DNA from: Holophagaceae bacterium
Lineage (GTDB): Bacteria > Acidobacteriota > Holophagae > Holophagales > Holophagaceae
DNA length: 64,000 nt
NCBI GenBank assembly: GCA_016722505.1
Contig: JADKJH010000003.1
Coordinates: forward strand, 186,001-250,000
Reading direction: 5' to 3'
Program-made: the position numbers and the translations under genes
Notes under the pieces: generated by a model
The model's input: only the letters and a program-made list of their open reading frames with translations
Told to the model about the DNA's origin: nothing
The model's database searches: none
In this document: in pieces, positions 38,382 through 46,709 of the stretch
How the letters are laid out: each line of letters starts with the position of its first letter
Numbering within the stretch: position 1 is the stretch's first letter

Positions 38382-39962
38382 ATGGCCCAAGGCCCCTACC
38401 TCACACAGCGCCTCTCCCAAAGCCAAACCCTGGCTTTGACCCCGTCCATGCAGCTCAAGCTGAAGCTCTGGCAGATGAACCTTCAAGAGCTGAGCCAGAC
38501 CGTGGAGCGGGAGCTGGAGGAAAATCCCCTGCTGGAATTGGCCGAGGAGGGCGATGAGATCCCCACCATGGAAGCCCTTGAAGAGGGGCATGATTCCGAC
38601 GTGAGCCAGGATGCCCAGGATGCAGTGGCCCAGGAGGGAGTGGAAGTTCCAGAGGGCATGGACACAGTGGATCTTGGTCCCATGCTCGATGCGGCCGCGG
38701 AGATGAATCCAGAGTCCGACCTGGAGGCTTTCACTGAAGAAGGCGTTTCCCAGGTCCAGGAAGTGGACATGGCCGCCGAAAACAGCTGGGACACGGACTT
38801 GCCCCGTACCAGCAGCCTGCCAGACGATGAACGCACCTCCTGGGAAGACCGGCTCACCTCCAACGAGACCCTGCAAGAGCACCTTGTCTCCCAATTGCAC
38901 GAAACCCTTGACGAAGAGGACCCCAGGATTCTCCAGCTGGAACGCCTGATTGAGAATTTTCTCGATGCCAAAGGCTTCCTCCGGATAGACCCCGATGAGC
39001 CCGGCGAAGCCACTCCCGAGGCACTCGCTGCGGAGCTGGGCGTCTCCGTGGAGAAGCTGCAAGGCTTGTTGGAAATCCTTCAGGAGTTCGACCCCAGCGG
39101 CGTGGGTTGCTTCACGGTGCAGCAATCCCTGCTGTTGCAGTTGAGCCATGCCGGTGCCGAACCCGATGATCTAGCGGTCCGCATCATCCGCAACCACACG
39201 GACCTGCTGGGGCAGAAGGATCACACCAAGCTCAAAAAAGTCCTCCAGTGCGATGACGCAGAGTTGGATGAAGCGCTGGCCGTATTGCGCCACCTGCATC
39301 CGGCCCCAGGCCGCGCTTTTGATCCCGAGGGCGACCGGGTCGTGAAGCCAGACATCGTGGTGCTCAAGGGCGAAGATGGGGGCTGGAAAGTCTACCTGAA
39401 TGACGAAGGCCTTCCCCGCCTGCGTGTCAGCGGCGAGTACCGCAATTTCCTGGCCTCTTCGGACGTGAAGGGCGATAAGGATTTCATCCGCGAACGCTAC
39501 CGTTCCGCCCGTGACTTCATCCGCGGAGTCGAGGACCGCAACCGGACTGTGCTGCGGGTCTCCCTGGCCATGGTGGAATTGCAAAGGGACTTCATGGAAA
39601 AGGGCGTCGAGGGCCTCCGGCCCATGGTGTTGCGGGATGTGGCCGAAGCCACCGGATTCCACGAAAGCACCATCTCCCGGGTGGTGAAAGCCAAGACCAT
39701 CCACACGCCCCAGGGCCTTTTCGACATGAACTATTTCTTCAGTGCGTCCTTGGGCTCCGATACCGGGACCGATGTCAGCGCCACCGTTGTAAAGCACCGG
39801 ATCAAGGCCTTGGTGCAGGCCGAGGAAACCTCTAAACCCCTTTCTGATGAAACCCTGGCGAAACTGCTCGCACAAGATGGCATACAAGTGGCTCGCCGGA
39901 CTGTGAACAAATACCGTGAAGAACTCAAGATCCCACCCGCGTCTCGACGGCGCCAAAGATAG
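38382..39962 (+). CDS. rpoN: RNA polymerase sigma-54 factor
   Basis: 526 residues from the ATG at 38382; an in-frame GTG at 38346 lies within lptB and is less likely. Region I is Gln/Leu-rich (LTQRLSQSQTLALTPSMQLK, LQMNLQEL-like), region II is long and acidic (38560-38830), and region III holds the core-binding part, the helix-turn-helix (LRDVAEATGFHESTISRVVK) and the RpoN box ARRTVNKYREELKIP. It directs transcription from -24/-12 promoters with AAA+ activators; none is encoded here. The gap to lptB is 13 bases. Confidence 0.97.
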   Translation: MAQGPYLTQRLSQSQTLALTPSMQLKLKLWQMNLQELSQTVERELEENPLLELAEEGDEIPTMEALEEGHDSDVSQDAQDAVAQEGVEVPEGMDTVDLGPMLDAAAEMNPESDLEAFTEEGVSQVQEVDMAAENSWDTDLPRTSSLPDDERTSWEDRLTSNETLQEHLVSQLHETLDEEDPRILQLERLIENFLDAKGFLRIDPDEPGEATPEALAAELGVSVEKLQGLLEILQEFDPSGVGCFTVQQSLLLQLSHAGAEPDDLAVRIIRNHTDLLGQKDHTKLKKVLQCDDAELDEALAVLRHLHPAPGRAFDPEGDRVVKPDIVVLKGEDGGWKVYLNDEGLPRLRVSGEYRNFLASSDVKGDKDFIRERYRSARDFIRGVEDRNRTVLRVSLAMVELQRDFMEKGVEGLRPMVLRDVAEATGFHESTISRVVKAKTIHTPQGLFDMNYFFSASLGSDTGTDVSATVVKHRIKALVQAEETSKPLSDETLAKLLAQDGIQVARRTVNKYREELKIPPASRRRQR

Positions 39963-40015
39963 ATAGACAGATGAATTGATGCATTCATGCAGCAGGGTCC
40001 CAAGGATTGCCGGGT

Positions 40016-40032
40016 GGCGGGAATGTCCCGCC
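40016..40032 (+). promoter_or_regulatory. GC hairpin in the hpf leader
   Basis: GGCGGGA-ATG-TCCCGCC, 58 bases before the hpf start and 53 after the rpoN stop. No U-tract follows, so its role as terminator, attenuator or RNA stabiliser is open. Confidence 0.4.
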
Positions 40033-40090
40033 CGCCGGAATGCGTGTCCCAGTTGTTTTTCCGGGCATCAGCCCACATAAGGAGGAAACG

Positions 40091-40429
40091 ATGAAGGTAC
40101 ATTTCACCGGTCGCCATGTTGAAGTCTCCGAGGCACTTCGGATTGCGTCCAAGGAACGCCTCGACAAGATGACCACCTTTCTGGATGACATCATTGATGT
40201 CCACGTCATTTTTTCCGTGGACAACCACCGTCATTCCGTCGAGGTGGCCCTCAAGACCCGTCATGACACATTCGTGGCCTCCAGTGAATCCCCAGACATG
40301 TACAAGAGCCTCTCCCAGGCCATGGACAAGCTGGATGCCCAAGCCCACAAGCGCCATGACAAGAAAGTCACAGTGGCGCACGTGGGGAGGCATGAAATCC
40401 CGCTCGAACCGATCGAAGCTACGGAGTAA
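40091..40429 (+). CDS. hpf: Ribosome hibernation promoting factor (short type)
   Basis: 112-residue HPF/YfiA-family protein, start ATG at 40091 after a strong GGAGGAAACG. It binds the 30S decoding region and silences ribosomes in stationary phase. Typical fold sequence: MKVHFTGRHVEVSEALRIAS, KMTTFLDDIIDVHVIFSVDN, then SPDMYKSLSQAMDKLDAQAH, ending with a short basic segment (HKRHDKKVTV). There is no long C-terminal dimerisation domain, so it is the short form. Adjacent to rpoN as in many proteobacteria; ends at a clear terminator. Confidence 0.95.
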   Translation: MKVHFTGRHVEVSEALRIASKERLDKMTTFLDDIIDVHVIFSVDNHRHSVEVALKTRHDTFVASSESPDMYKSLSQAMDKLDAQAHKRHDKKVTVAHVGRHEIPLEPIEATE

Positions 40430-40448
40430 TCCTTTCTCTCATTCGCCA

Positions 40449-40478
40449 AGCCCGGAGTCACCCTCCGGGCTTTTTTTC
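40449..40478 (+). terminator. Rho-independent terminator of hpf
   Basis: AGCCCGGAG-TCAC-CCTCCGGGCT stem followed by seven T residues, 20 bases after the hpf stop. Confidence 0.92.
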
Positions 40479-40555
40479 TGAATAGGCCAGTTGCGCTGTC
40501 ATGGGTGGTGGGGTCACGCCCGCGCGGCTAAGCTAGAAGCTCACGGAGTGCCTAG

Positions 40556-40720
40556 ATGCCTGATCCAACCCATCTCTATGCCCCTAAAGACACCACTGAG
40601 CCGACCCAGGTCTGCGAAAAGTGCAGATGCAAATACACCATGGACCATTTCAACCATGGCATTGAAAGCGAAGCCTCCATCTGCCGCCGCTGCCTGCGGA
40701 TCATGGGTTACCAGGTTTGA
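40556..40720 (+). CDS. 54-residue zinc-ribbon miniprotein
   Basis: Small gene: ATG at 40556 with GGAG eight bases upstream, TGA at 40718-40720. The protein starts MPDPTHLYAPKDTTEPTQ, then has CEKCRCKYTM and, 20 residues on, ICRRCLRIMG. Two CxxC knuckles (Cys20, Cys23 and Cys45, Cys48) make a single zinc ribbon. Function unknown; such proteins may bind nucleic acid or another protein. Its stop lies in TGATGATGG, so the probable start of mqnC (ATG at 40723) follows two bases later and the two genes are likely translationally coupled. Confidence 0.7.
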   Translation: MPDPTHLYAPKDTTEPTQVCEKCRCKYTMDHFNHGIESEASICRRCLRIMGYQV

Positions 40721-40722
40721 TG

Positions 40723-41864
40723 ATGGCCTTGCCTCTGGCTCCCATCGCCAATGCTTAAGCCTGGACATCACTGCGCCCATCCTCGGCAAGGTGGAGCAGG
40801 GACTTCGCCTGAACGAGGCCGAGGCTCTCCATTTGCTGGAACACGCTGCCCTAGTGGATCTCACCGTGGCCGCCACCATTGTGCGCAACCGGAATAACGA
40901 TCCTGGGAAAGTCAGTTACATCATTGACCGCAATGTCAATTACACCGATGTGTGCAATGTGTATTGCACGTTCTGCGCCTTCTACCACAAGCCTGGCGAC
41001 CCTCGCGGCTACGTGCTCACCAAGGAGCAGCTCCGCCAGAAAGCCGAGGAAACCAAGGCGCTGGGCGGAACGGGTTTCCTGCTCCAGGGCGGCGTGAATC
41101 CCGATCTGCCCTGGGAATACTATCTGGACTTGGTGCATTACCTCAGCCATGACCTGGGCATCTGGGTCCATGGCTTCTCGCCTATCGAGATCCAGATGAT
41201 GGCGAAGCTCAGCGGCCAGTCCCTGCGGAAGACTCTCGAAGACCTTAAAGACGCGGGGTTGGGCTCCATTCCTGGTGGCGGCGCGGAAGTCCTGGTGGAC
41301 CGCATCCGGAAAAAGATCGCACCACTCAAGGGAGGCCCTGAAAAATGGCTGGAGGTGATGGAAGCCGCTCACGAAGCAGGCCTGAAAACCACCGCCACCA
41401 TGATGTACGGCATCACCGAAACACTTGCTGAACGCATCGAGCATTTCCGTGTCATCCGCGAACAGCAGGACCGGGCGCTGGCGCGCAACAACGGCGGCGG
41501 CTATACAGCCTTCGTCGCCTGGCCCTTCCAAAGCGGCCATACCGTCTGGGAAGGCAAGCTCGAAAAACCAACCGACACCGAATACCTGCGCACCATCGCA
41601 ACGGCCCGGATCTACTTGGACAACATGCCCCACATCCAGTCCAGCTGGGTCACCATGGGCAAGAAGACAGGGCAGGTGGCCCTCCACTACGGTTGCGACG
41701 ACATGGGTTCGCTGATGCTCGAAGAAAATGTGGTGAGCGCGGCGGGCACTTGCTACAACGTCAACAAAGATGAGATGGTCCGCCTCATCCATGACGCTGG
41801 GTTCGAGCCCTGGCAGCGCGACAATGTCTATGGAATCGTGAACCCCACGCCCTGGCCGGTCTAG
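40723..41864 (+). CDS. mqnC: Dehypoxanthine futalosine cyclase, probable one-base deletion near the start
   Basis: Radical SAM enzyme of the futalosine menaquinone pathway; it closes the ring of dehypoxanthine futalosine. Radical SAM Cys motif CNVYCTFCAFYHKPG, with NYTDVC before it and GGVNPDLPWEYY after; GFSPIEIQMMAK and GTEDSVEEN-like positions are replaced by TATMMYG and SSWVTMGKK. Length is about 380 residues, normal for MqnC. The homologous frame has no credible start codon: the ATG at 40723 reads MALPLAPIANA and hits TAA at 40756. One added T in that TTA would give ANALSLDITAPILG and restore a full protein, so I infer a single-base error there. Other mqn genes are not in the window. Confidence 0.88.
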
Positions 41865-41867
41865 GTC

Positions 41868-42731
41868 GTGGAACCTGGCTCAATCTTTGGCTCCTACCGG
41901 CTCATCGAATTACTGGGCGAAGGGGGCATGGGCCAGGTCTGGAAGGCCCTGGACCTGCGCCTGGAGCGCGTGGTGGCCCTGAAAGTCCTCAAGGAACAGG
42001 ATGAGGTCAACCGCAAAGCGCTCATCGCCGAGGCCAAGACGGCCTCCCAGCTCACTCACCCGAACATTGCCGTCGTTTTCGATGCCGGTGAGGTCGCGGG
42101 ATCTCCTTACATAGCCATGGAGCTTGTGGAAGGCCGCACCCTGATCGAGCAGACCGGCCGTATGTGGGATGAGCCTGATCTGCGGAAACTGGCAGTCCAG
42201 GCCGCTGAGGCGCTGGATCATGCCCATCAGAAAGGCATTGTGCATCGGGATATCAAACCCGCGAACATGGTGCTGACCCCCGAGGGCCGGTTGGAAGTCC
42301 TGGATTTCGGTGTTTCCAGGCGCACCCTGCCGATCACTGCCGGGGGGGCCGATGTGACCCGCGTGGAGGGATCCGTTCAGGGAATCTCAGCCGGGACACC
42401 TTCGTACATGAGTCCCGAACAAGTCCGAGGGGATGAGCTTGGACCAGCCTCCGATCAATTCAGTCTGGGGGTCGTGCTTCGGGAATTGGCCACCGGGAAG
42501 CATCCCTTCCGCCGGGAAAGCATCGTGGAGACCCTCCATGCGATCTTGAAGGACGAGTTGGAACCGCTGGCCAATCTTCGGCCGGACCTCAACCTTCAAC
42601 TGGCATCGGCTTTGGATCGGATGTTGGAGAAGAACCCCAGCCATCGATTTCCGAGCATGCGCACCTTTGGTTCGATCCTTGGCGGTTCTCAGGGCAAGGT
42701 CCTGGCGCAATCGTATTGCCGGATGCGGTGA
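41868..42731 (+). CDS. Ser/Thr protein kinase domain (probable 5' part of a kinase-TPR receptor)
   Basis: 287-residue Hanks-type kinase. Gly loop LGEGGMGQVWKA, Lys in VALKVL, Glu in the C-helix (LIAEAKTA), catalytic loop HRDIKPANMVL, DFGVSRR and SPEQVRG: all needed residues present. After the kinase fold (RFPSMRTFGSILGG) the frame ends quickly (SQGKVLAQSYCRMR). Adding one G to the run at 42692-42694 would carry it in frame into the next gene (QGQGPGAIVLPDAVTLHKS), giving the common acidobacterial layout kinase - membrane helix - TPR. GTG start at 41868, three bases after mqnC. I treat both as one broken gene, but two separate genes are possible. Confidence 0.88.
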   Translation: MEPGSIFGSYRLIELLGEGGMGQVWKALDLRLERVVALKVLKEQDEVNRKALIAEAKTASQLTHPNIAVVFDAGEVAGSPYIAMELVEGRTLIEQTGRMWDEPDLRKLAVQAAEALDHAHQKGIVHRDIKPANMVLTPEGRLEVLDFGVSRRTLPITAGGADVTRVEGSVQGISAGTPSYMSPEQVRGDELGPASDQFSLGVVLRELATGKHPFRRESIVETLHAILKDELEPLANLRPDLNLQLASALDRMLEKNPSHRFPSMRTFGSILGGSQGKVLAQSYCRMR

Positions 42732-44389
42732 CCCTGCATAAGTCATCTTTGAACGTGCAGGCTCTTCCATCGAGAAAACCCCTCGGCAGACTGATGGCGG
42801 TGGGGGCAGCGGTGGTGCTCCTGGGGGCCGGGAGCTGGGCCGCCTGGAGATTTAAACCTGATTTCCGTTCCGGTTCCCGCTCAGACAAGACCGTCGTGGC
42901 GGTGCTGCCGCTGGAATCAATAGGGGTGAACTCCGACCAGACATGGTTGGGCACGAGCCTCGTGGATGCCATGGCCACTGGCCTAGTGCGCCGAGGCGAT
43001 CTGATTGTGCTGGATCGCTTGTGGGTCGCGGATGTGATGGCACGGATGGGAGATGAGCCTGGCCAGCCGCCACGGAATATTCAAAAACTCCTGAAGGAGT
43101 TGAAGAGCGACATCCTGGTGCTGGGCAGGTATCAGATCGTGGGCGACCAGGTTCGCGTGAATGTAAGGCTGATGGATGGAGCCAGGGGACAGGTCAAGGA
43201 TCAATACTCAACCCAAGGCACCACGGGTGGCCTGCTCAAGCTGGAGGACGATCTGCAGGATCACCTCCCGGGGATGCTTGGCCTGCGCCCCGCCGGAGAG
43301 GGGCTGAATGCCCATTCCCGCGCCAAGGACCCGCGCACGCGGGAACTCTATGCCCGCGGCTCGGATCTTTCGGCCAAAGGCAACAGGGCTTCCTTTGAGG
43401 CCGCACGCGCGCTCTACCTGGAGGCCGCGAAGCAAGAGCCGGACTATGCCCCAGTCCATGCTGGGCTCGCCCATGCGTTGCAGGGAATAGCGGCTTCCGA
43501 GGGGCATCTGGGCAACGTGGTTCAATCCCACGCTGACTTCGTAGAAGCCGAAAAAGAGGCCCGGCAAGCCATCCGTCTGGATCCCAATCTATCTTTCGCC
43601 CATCGGGAGCTGGCTGGGGTCCTTAATTTCCAAGGCCGCTATGTCGAAGCCAAGGAGGCTGCCTCCCACGCGGTGGCCTTGGATCCTGCCGACTACCTTG
43701 CCTATGTGACCCTGGGAGATGCCTTTGCCTATGAGGACGGGGCCGAGGCCCATGCCACCGCGCGGCGCCATTACCAGCGCTCCATTGAACTCGCGCCGGA
43801 CTATTGGATTCCGCTCTTCCGAAGCGCGGTGCTGATGCAGAACGATGGGGATCTTGAAGGATCCATCATCCAGGCCAGTGCAGCCTCCGCATTGCAACCC
43901 TCCGCCGAGTACACCTACCTGACCGGTGGCGTCTCCCTGTTATGGCTGGGGCGTTCGGGAGAAGCCAGGACCCGGCTGGAAAAAGGGCTTGAGCAAGTGC
44001 CCAGTTCCAAGTTGTTGAAATTGACCCTGGCCTTGGCGGCCCATGACCTGAAGGATCAAAAGCTTTTCCAACGCTCAACTACGGATCTCCAAGGCGCCTG
44101 GCCTGCGGATCACGTGATCTCGTGCTTGCTGGAGGGGTTGAACAAGGGGATGGCTGGGAACAAGGTGGCCGCCAGGAGCCTATACCTCGGCTACTTGAAA
44201 AAATTGAAGGCACCTGGAAACCCTATTCCTCCATGGGAGCGACGCAGCGTTTCGGTGAACCTGTACCACATGGCTCGGATTCTCGCACAGGCTGGCGACA
44301 AACCTGCGGCCCAGGAATTGCTCGACGAAGCAAACCGGCTGAATCCTGGAAAGAAGATCGTTGCGACGAAGGACCCGGCCTTCAGATGA
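42716..44389 (+). CDS. Membrane-anchored TolB/FlgO-like plus TPR protein (probable 3' part of the kinase)
   Basis: 557 residues in the open frame from TTG at 42716. A membrane helix at about 25-46 (LMAVGAAVVLLGAGSWAAW), then a domain like the TolB N-terminal/FlgO fold (KTVVAVLPLESIGVNSDQTW, GTSLVDAMATGLVRRGDLIV) and about six TPR-like helix pairs from residue 205 on (ELYARGSDLSAKGNRASFEA, YLEAAKQEPDYAPVHAGLAH). This is the usual extracytoplasmic sensor half of PknB-like receptors in Acidobacteria. Overlaps the kinase frame by 16 bases, but has no good SD of its own, which favours a frameshift in a single gene. Confidence 0.82.
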   Translation: MPDAVTLHKSSLNVQALPSRKPLGRLMAVGAAVVLLGAGSWAAWRFKPDFRSGSRSDKTVVAVLPLESIGVNSDQTWLGTSLVDAMATGLVRRGDLIVLDRLWVADVMARMGDEPGQPPRNIQKLLKELKSDILVLGRYQIVGDQVRVNVRLMDGARGQVKDQYSTQGTTGGLLKLEDDLQDHLPGMLGLRPAGEGLNAHSRAKDPRTRELYARGSDLSAKGNRASFEAARALYLEAAKQEPDYAPVHAGLAHALQGIAASEGHLGNVVQSHADFVEAEKEARQAIRLDPNLSFAHRELAGVLNFQGRYVEAKEAASHAVALDPADYLAYVTLGDAFAYEDGAEAHATARRHYQRSIELAPDYWIPLFRSAVLMQNDGDLEGSIIQASAASALQPSAEYTYLTGGVSLLWLGRSGEARTRLEKGLEQVPSSKLLKLTLALAAHDLKDQKLFQRSTTDLQGAWPADHVISCLLEGLNKGMAGNKVAARSLYLGYLKKLKAPGNPIPPWERRSVSVNLYHMARILAQAGDKPAAQELLDEANRLNPGKKIVATKDPAFR

Positions 44390-44398
44390 GGTGTGGGC

Positions 44399-44545
44399 AA
44401 AATCCCAAGCCTCAAGTCAAGAGTCAAGAGTCGCGAGGCAAACATGCGAGGTCCCGATCTTGTCCACGGTTTTGTTCTTTTCTTAGTGTCTTCGTGTCTC
44501 TGTGGTCGGCTTGATTATTCGTTTTTTTCTTTGTGGTTCCCATTC
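44399..44545. repeat. Composite intergenic repeat (CTCAAGT runs and GTCTTCGTGTCTCTGTGG runs)
   Basis: Two parts: TCAAGTCAAGAGTCAAGAGT near 44415 and a T-rich run with TTAGTGTCTTCGTGTCTCTG at about 44483 and TTTCTTTGTGGTTCCC at about 44526. The second overlaps the last codons of the 5'-nucleotidase on the minus strand. The same word types recur at 5251 and 60517. Confidence 0.7.
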
Positions 44546-45453
44546 ACCACACCGCTCACCACATGCCCAGTGGGACCCACCTGGGCGGCCGTATCGCAGT
44601 AGCGGGTCTGGTCATCGAAGAAGAAATCCGGTTCGAATTCGCGCAGGAAGTCTGCCTTTTCCAGCCCCCCCAGGAACATGGCCTCATCAAGGTTGATGTT
44701 CCATTGCATGAGCGTGCGAATAGCCCGCTCGTGGGCCGGAGCGCTGCGCGCGGTCACCAGGGCCGTGCGGATACGCATGGGCGCCATGCTCACGCGGTCG
44801 TCCCCATCGGCTGTTGATTGGAGCCGCTGCAAGGCCTCCAGGAGCGGTTTGAAAGGGCCGGGAGGCAGGGGATCGCCCGCATGTTCCGTTTCATGTTGTT
44901 GGAAGGCGTCCATTCCCTTTGCCTGATACACCTGTTCAGCCTCATCGCTGAAGAGAACCGCGTCGCCATCAAACGCGATGCGTACCTCGGTGGGGTGTTT
45001 CTCGGCGGTCACGGCGCTGTTCGCATAGACACGAGCCGCTGGAAAACCCGCGTTCAGGGCGGAGCGCACGTCGGATTCGAGGGCCGACAGGAAAAGGCTG
45101 GCTCCGAGCGGCCGTAAATATTGAAAGGGGCTGCGCCCCCGGGTGAAGACTCCGCGTTCCAACGGCAGGCCAGAAGCCTGGGCGCTCCGGAAGACCCGCA
45201 GGCCGCTCACGGGGTCATTGCGGGAAAGGATCACCACTTCCACGAGCTTTTCCCTGCTGGTGTTGAAGGATAAAAGCTTCTTCACCAAGGGGAAAGCGAC
45301 GCCAGGCCGGGCGGGCGTTTCGAGCCGGTCCAGCTGAAGCTTCATGTAGGCCCTGTCATTGGATTCCTCGAAGACCTTGTTCTCTTCCTCGAAATCGAAG
45401 AGCGCGCGGGATGAGATGGCGACGACCAATTGGCCTTCAAGGGTTTTGGGCAC
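44515..45453 (-). CDS. 5'-nucleotidase (PF06189-type)
   Basis: 312 residues from the GTG at 45453 (CAGGATCCCCT upstream; homology starts at once with VPKTLEGQLVVAISSRALFD). Members hydrolyse nucleoside 5'-monophosphates in the cytoplasm with a HAD-like fold. Features: SSRALFDFEEEN with the nucleophile region, PGVAFPLVKKLLSFN, VVILSRNDPVSGLRVFRSA, IAFDGDAVLFSDEAEQVYQ, PIRTALVTARSAPAHERAI-like MRIRTALVTARS, FLGGLEKADFL and FFDDQTRYC. The family usually ends near PTGHV; here a tail SGVVNGNHKEKNE follows, encoded by the repeat at 44515-44545. A longer frame up to 45708 runs through repeats and is not used. Confidence 0.9.
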   Translation of the reverse strand: MPKTLEGQLVVAISSRALFDFEEENKVFEESNDRAYMKLQLDRLETPARPGVAFPLVKKLLSFNTSREKLVEVVILSRNDPVSGLRVFRSAQASGLPLERGVFTRGRSPFQYLRPLGASLFLSALESDVRSALNAGFPAARVYANSAVTAEKHPTEVRIAFDGDAVLFSDEAEQVYQAKGMDAFQQHETEHAGDPLPPGPFKPLLEALQRLQSTADGDDRVSMAPMRIRTALVTARSAPAHERAIRTLMQWNINLDEAMFLGGLEKADFLREFEPDFFFDDQTRYCDTAAQVGPTGHVVSGVVNGNHKEKNE

Positions 45454-45506
45454 AGGGGATCCTGTTGAAGCCTTTCCAGGATAACCAACCCTTTCCTGGT
45501 TGTTCG

Positions 45507-45632
45507 CCATGAACCATGGGCTATCAGCCATCAGTTTTATGGGGAGGCGGCCAAAGGCCGCGACCTCACTAAAGGCGCGCCGGAGGCGCCTCCAGATCAG
45601 CTCATGGCCCATAGCAGATAGCTGATAGCCCA
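45507..45632. repeat. Intergenic inverted-repeat element with GC palindromes
   Basis: A 12-bp inverted pair TGGGCTATCAGC (45517) and GCTGATAGCCCA (45621) brackets a GC core with nested hairpins: GCGGCC-AAA-GGCCGC (about 45547-45561) and GGCGC-GCCGGAG-GCGCC (about 45574-45590). It fills the divergent space between the nucleotidase and cysteine desulfurase genes. Confidence 0.7.
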
Positions 45633-45668
45633 CCGCCCACAGTCCCTGCAATCTGCCATCATTCCTGC

Positions 45669-46709
45669 ATGGATCGCTTCTACTTTGATGCCAACGCAAC
45701 CGCGCCACCGCTCCCCAGCGTGGTAAGCGTGATGGAGCGGGCGCAGCGGGAATTGTGGGCCAATCCCACCAGCACGCACCGGGAAGGCCAGGCTGCCCGC
45801 CAGGCCATCGAAGAAGCCCGGCGAACCATCGCCCTCAGCCTGGAAGTGCCGCCCTCCCAACTGGTTTTTTGCGCCAGCGCCACCGAAGCGCTGCATGTTC
45901 TGATCAAAGGTCTGGATCAAGCCCTGACGTTTATGCCCGCAGCCGTGAATCCAGGCGAACATAGCGCTTGCTTGAATCCTCTGCGGGGTTGGGCCAATGT
46001 GCGTTGGCTGCCCTGCGATGTCACCGGCGCAGCCACGATTGTCCAGATGGCCGCCAACAATGAAAGCGGAATCATCTCCGAGATGCCGCAGGTGGCCGAG
46101 GCGGTGCGCATCAAGGATTGCTGCCAAGCCTGGGGCAAGGTGGCAGTGGAGCTTTCCGACTGCGATGCCGCAGTCTTCAGCGCCCACAAAATGGGCGGCC
46201 CCCGTGGTGCCGCACTGCTTTGGATGCGTCCAGGCCTGCCCTGGACACCCACCATGGAAGGCCCCCAAGAACGGAGGCGGCGGGGTGGCACCGAGGATAC
46301 TGCCGCCATCCTGGGGCTCAGTGAAGCGGTGGCTCATCTGCCGGACCGCCTGGCCCAGAACGCACTGTTGGAACCCCTTCGCGATGCCATGGAGGCCGAA
46401 GTCATATCCTGGTCGCCTGATTTTGAAATCATTGGAAAGGAGCAGCCGCGGCTGCCGAATACAAGCTCGTTGCTCTTGCGCGGACACAACGGCGAGGCGG
46501 TCCACATGGCCATGGACCTTGCGGGTTTTGCCATCAGCACCGGCAGCGCCTGCCACAGCGGTGCCACCAAACCCAGCCACGCCATCATGGCCTTGGGCTA
46601 TCGCGAAGCCGACGCTCGCAGCGTCATACGGATTTCGATGCTGCCCGGGACATCGGAGGATTCGGTTCAACGCTTGGTGGCAGCCCTGAAAAAAATCATC
46701 CGAAGGTGA
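45669..46709 (+). CDS. Cysteine desulfurase-like class V aminotransferase
   Basis: 346-residue PLP enzyme of the NifS/IscS group, which takes sulfur from cysteine for Fe-S clusters or thio-cofactors. Starts MDRFYFDANATAPPLPSVV; NPTSTHREGQAARQAIEEAR; PLP Lys in FSAHKMGGPRGAALLW; RRGGTEDTAAILGL; the sulfur-accepting Cys in STGSACHSGATKPSHAIMAL. It is about 40 residues shorter than IscS, with a shorter middle region (GEHSACLNP to MAANNESG), but active-site residues are kept. No iscU or thiI is near. Converges with the phosphodiesterase gene; their stop codons abut within TGATCA. Confidence 0.9.
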   Translation: MDRFYFDANATAPPLPSVVSVMERAQRELWANPTSTHREGQAARQAIEEARRTIALSLEVPPSQLVFCASATEALHVLIKGLDQALTFMPAAVNPGEHSACLNPLRGWANVRWLPCDVTGAATIVQMAANNESGIISEMPQVAEAVRIKDCCQAWGKVAVELSDCDAAVFSAHKMGGPRGAALLWMRPGLPWTPTMEGPQERRRRGGTEDTAAILGLSEAVAHLPDRLAQNALLEPLRDAMEAEVISWSPDFEIIGKEQPRLPNTSSLLLRGHNGEAVHMAMDLAGFAISTGSACHSGATKPSHAIMALGYREADARSVIRISMLPGTSEDSVQRLVAALKKIIRR

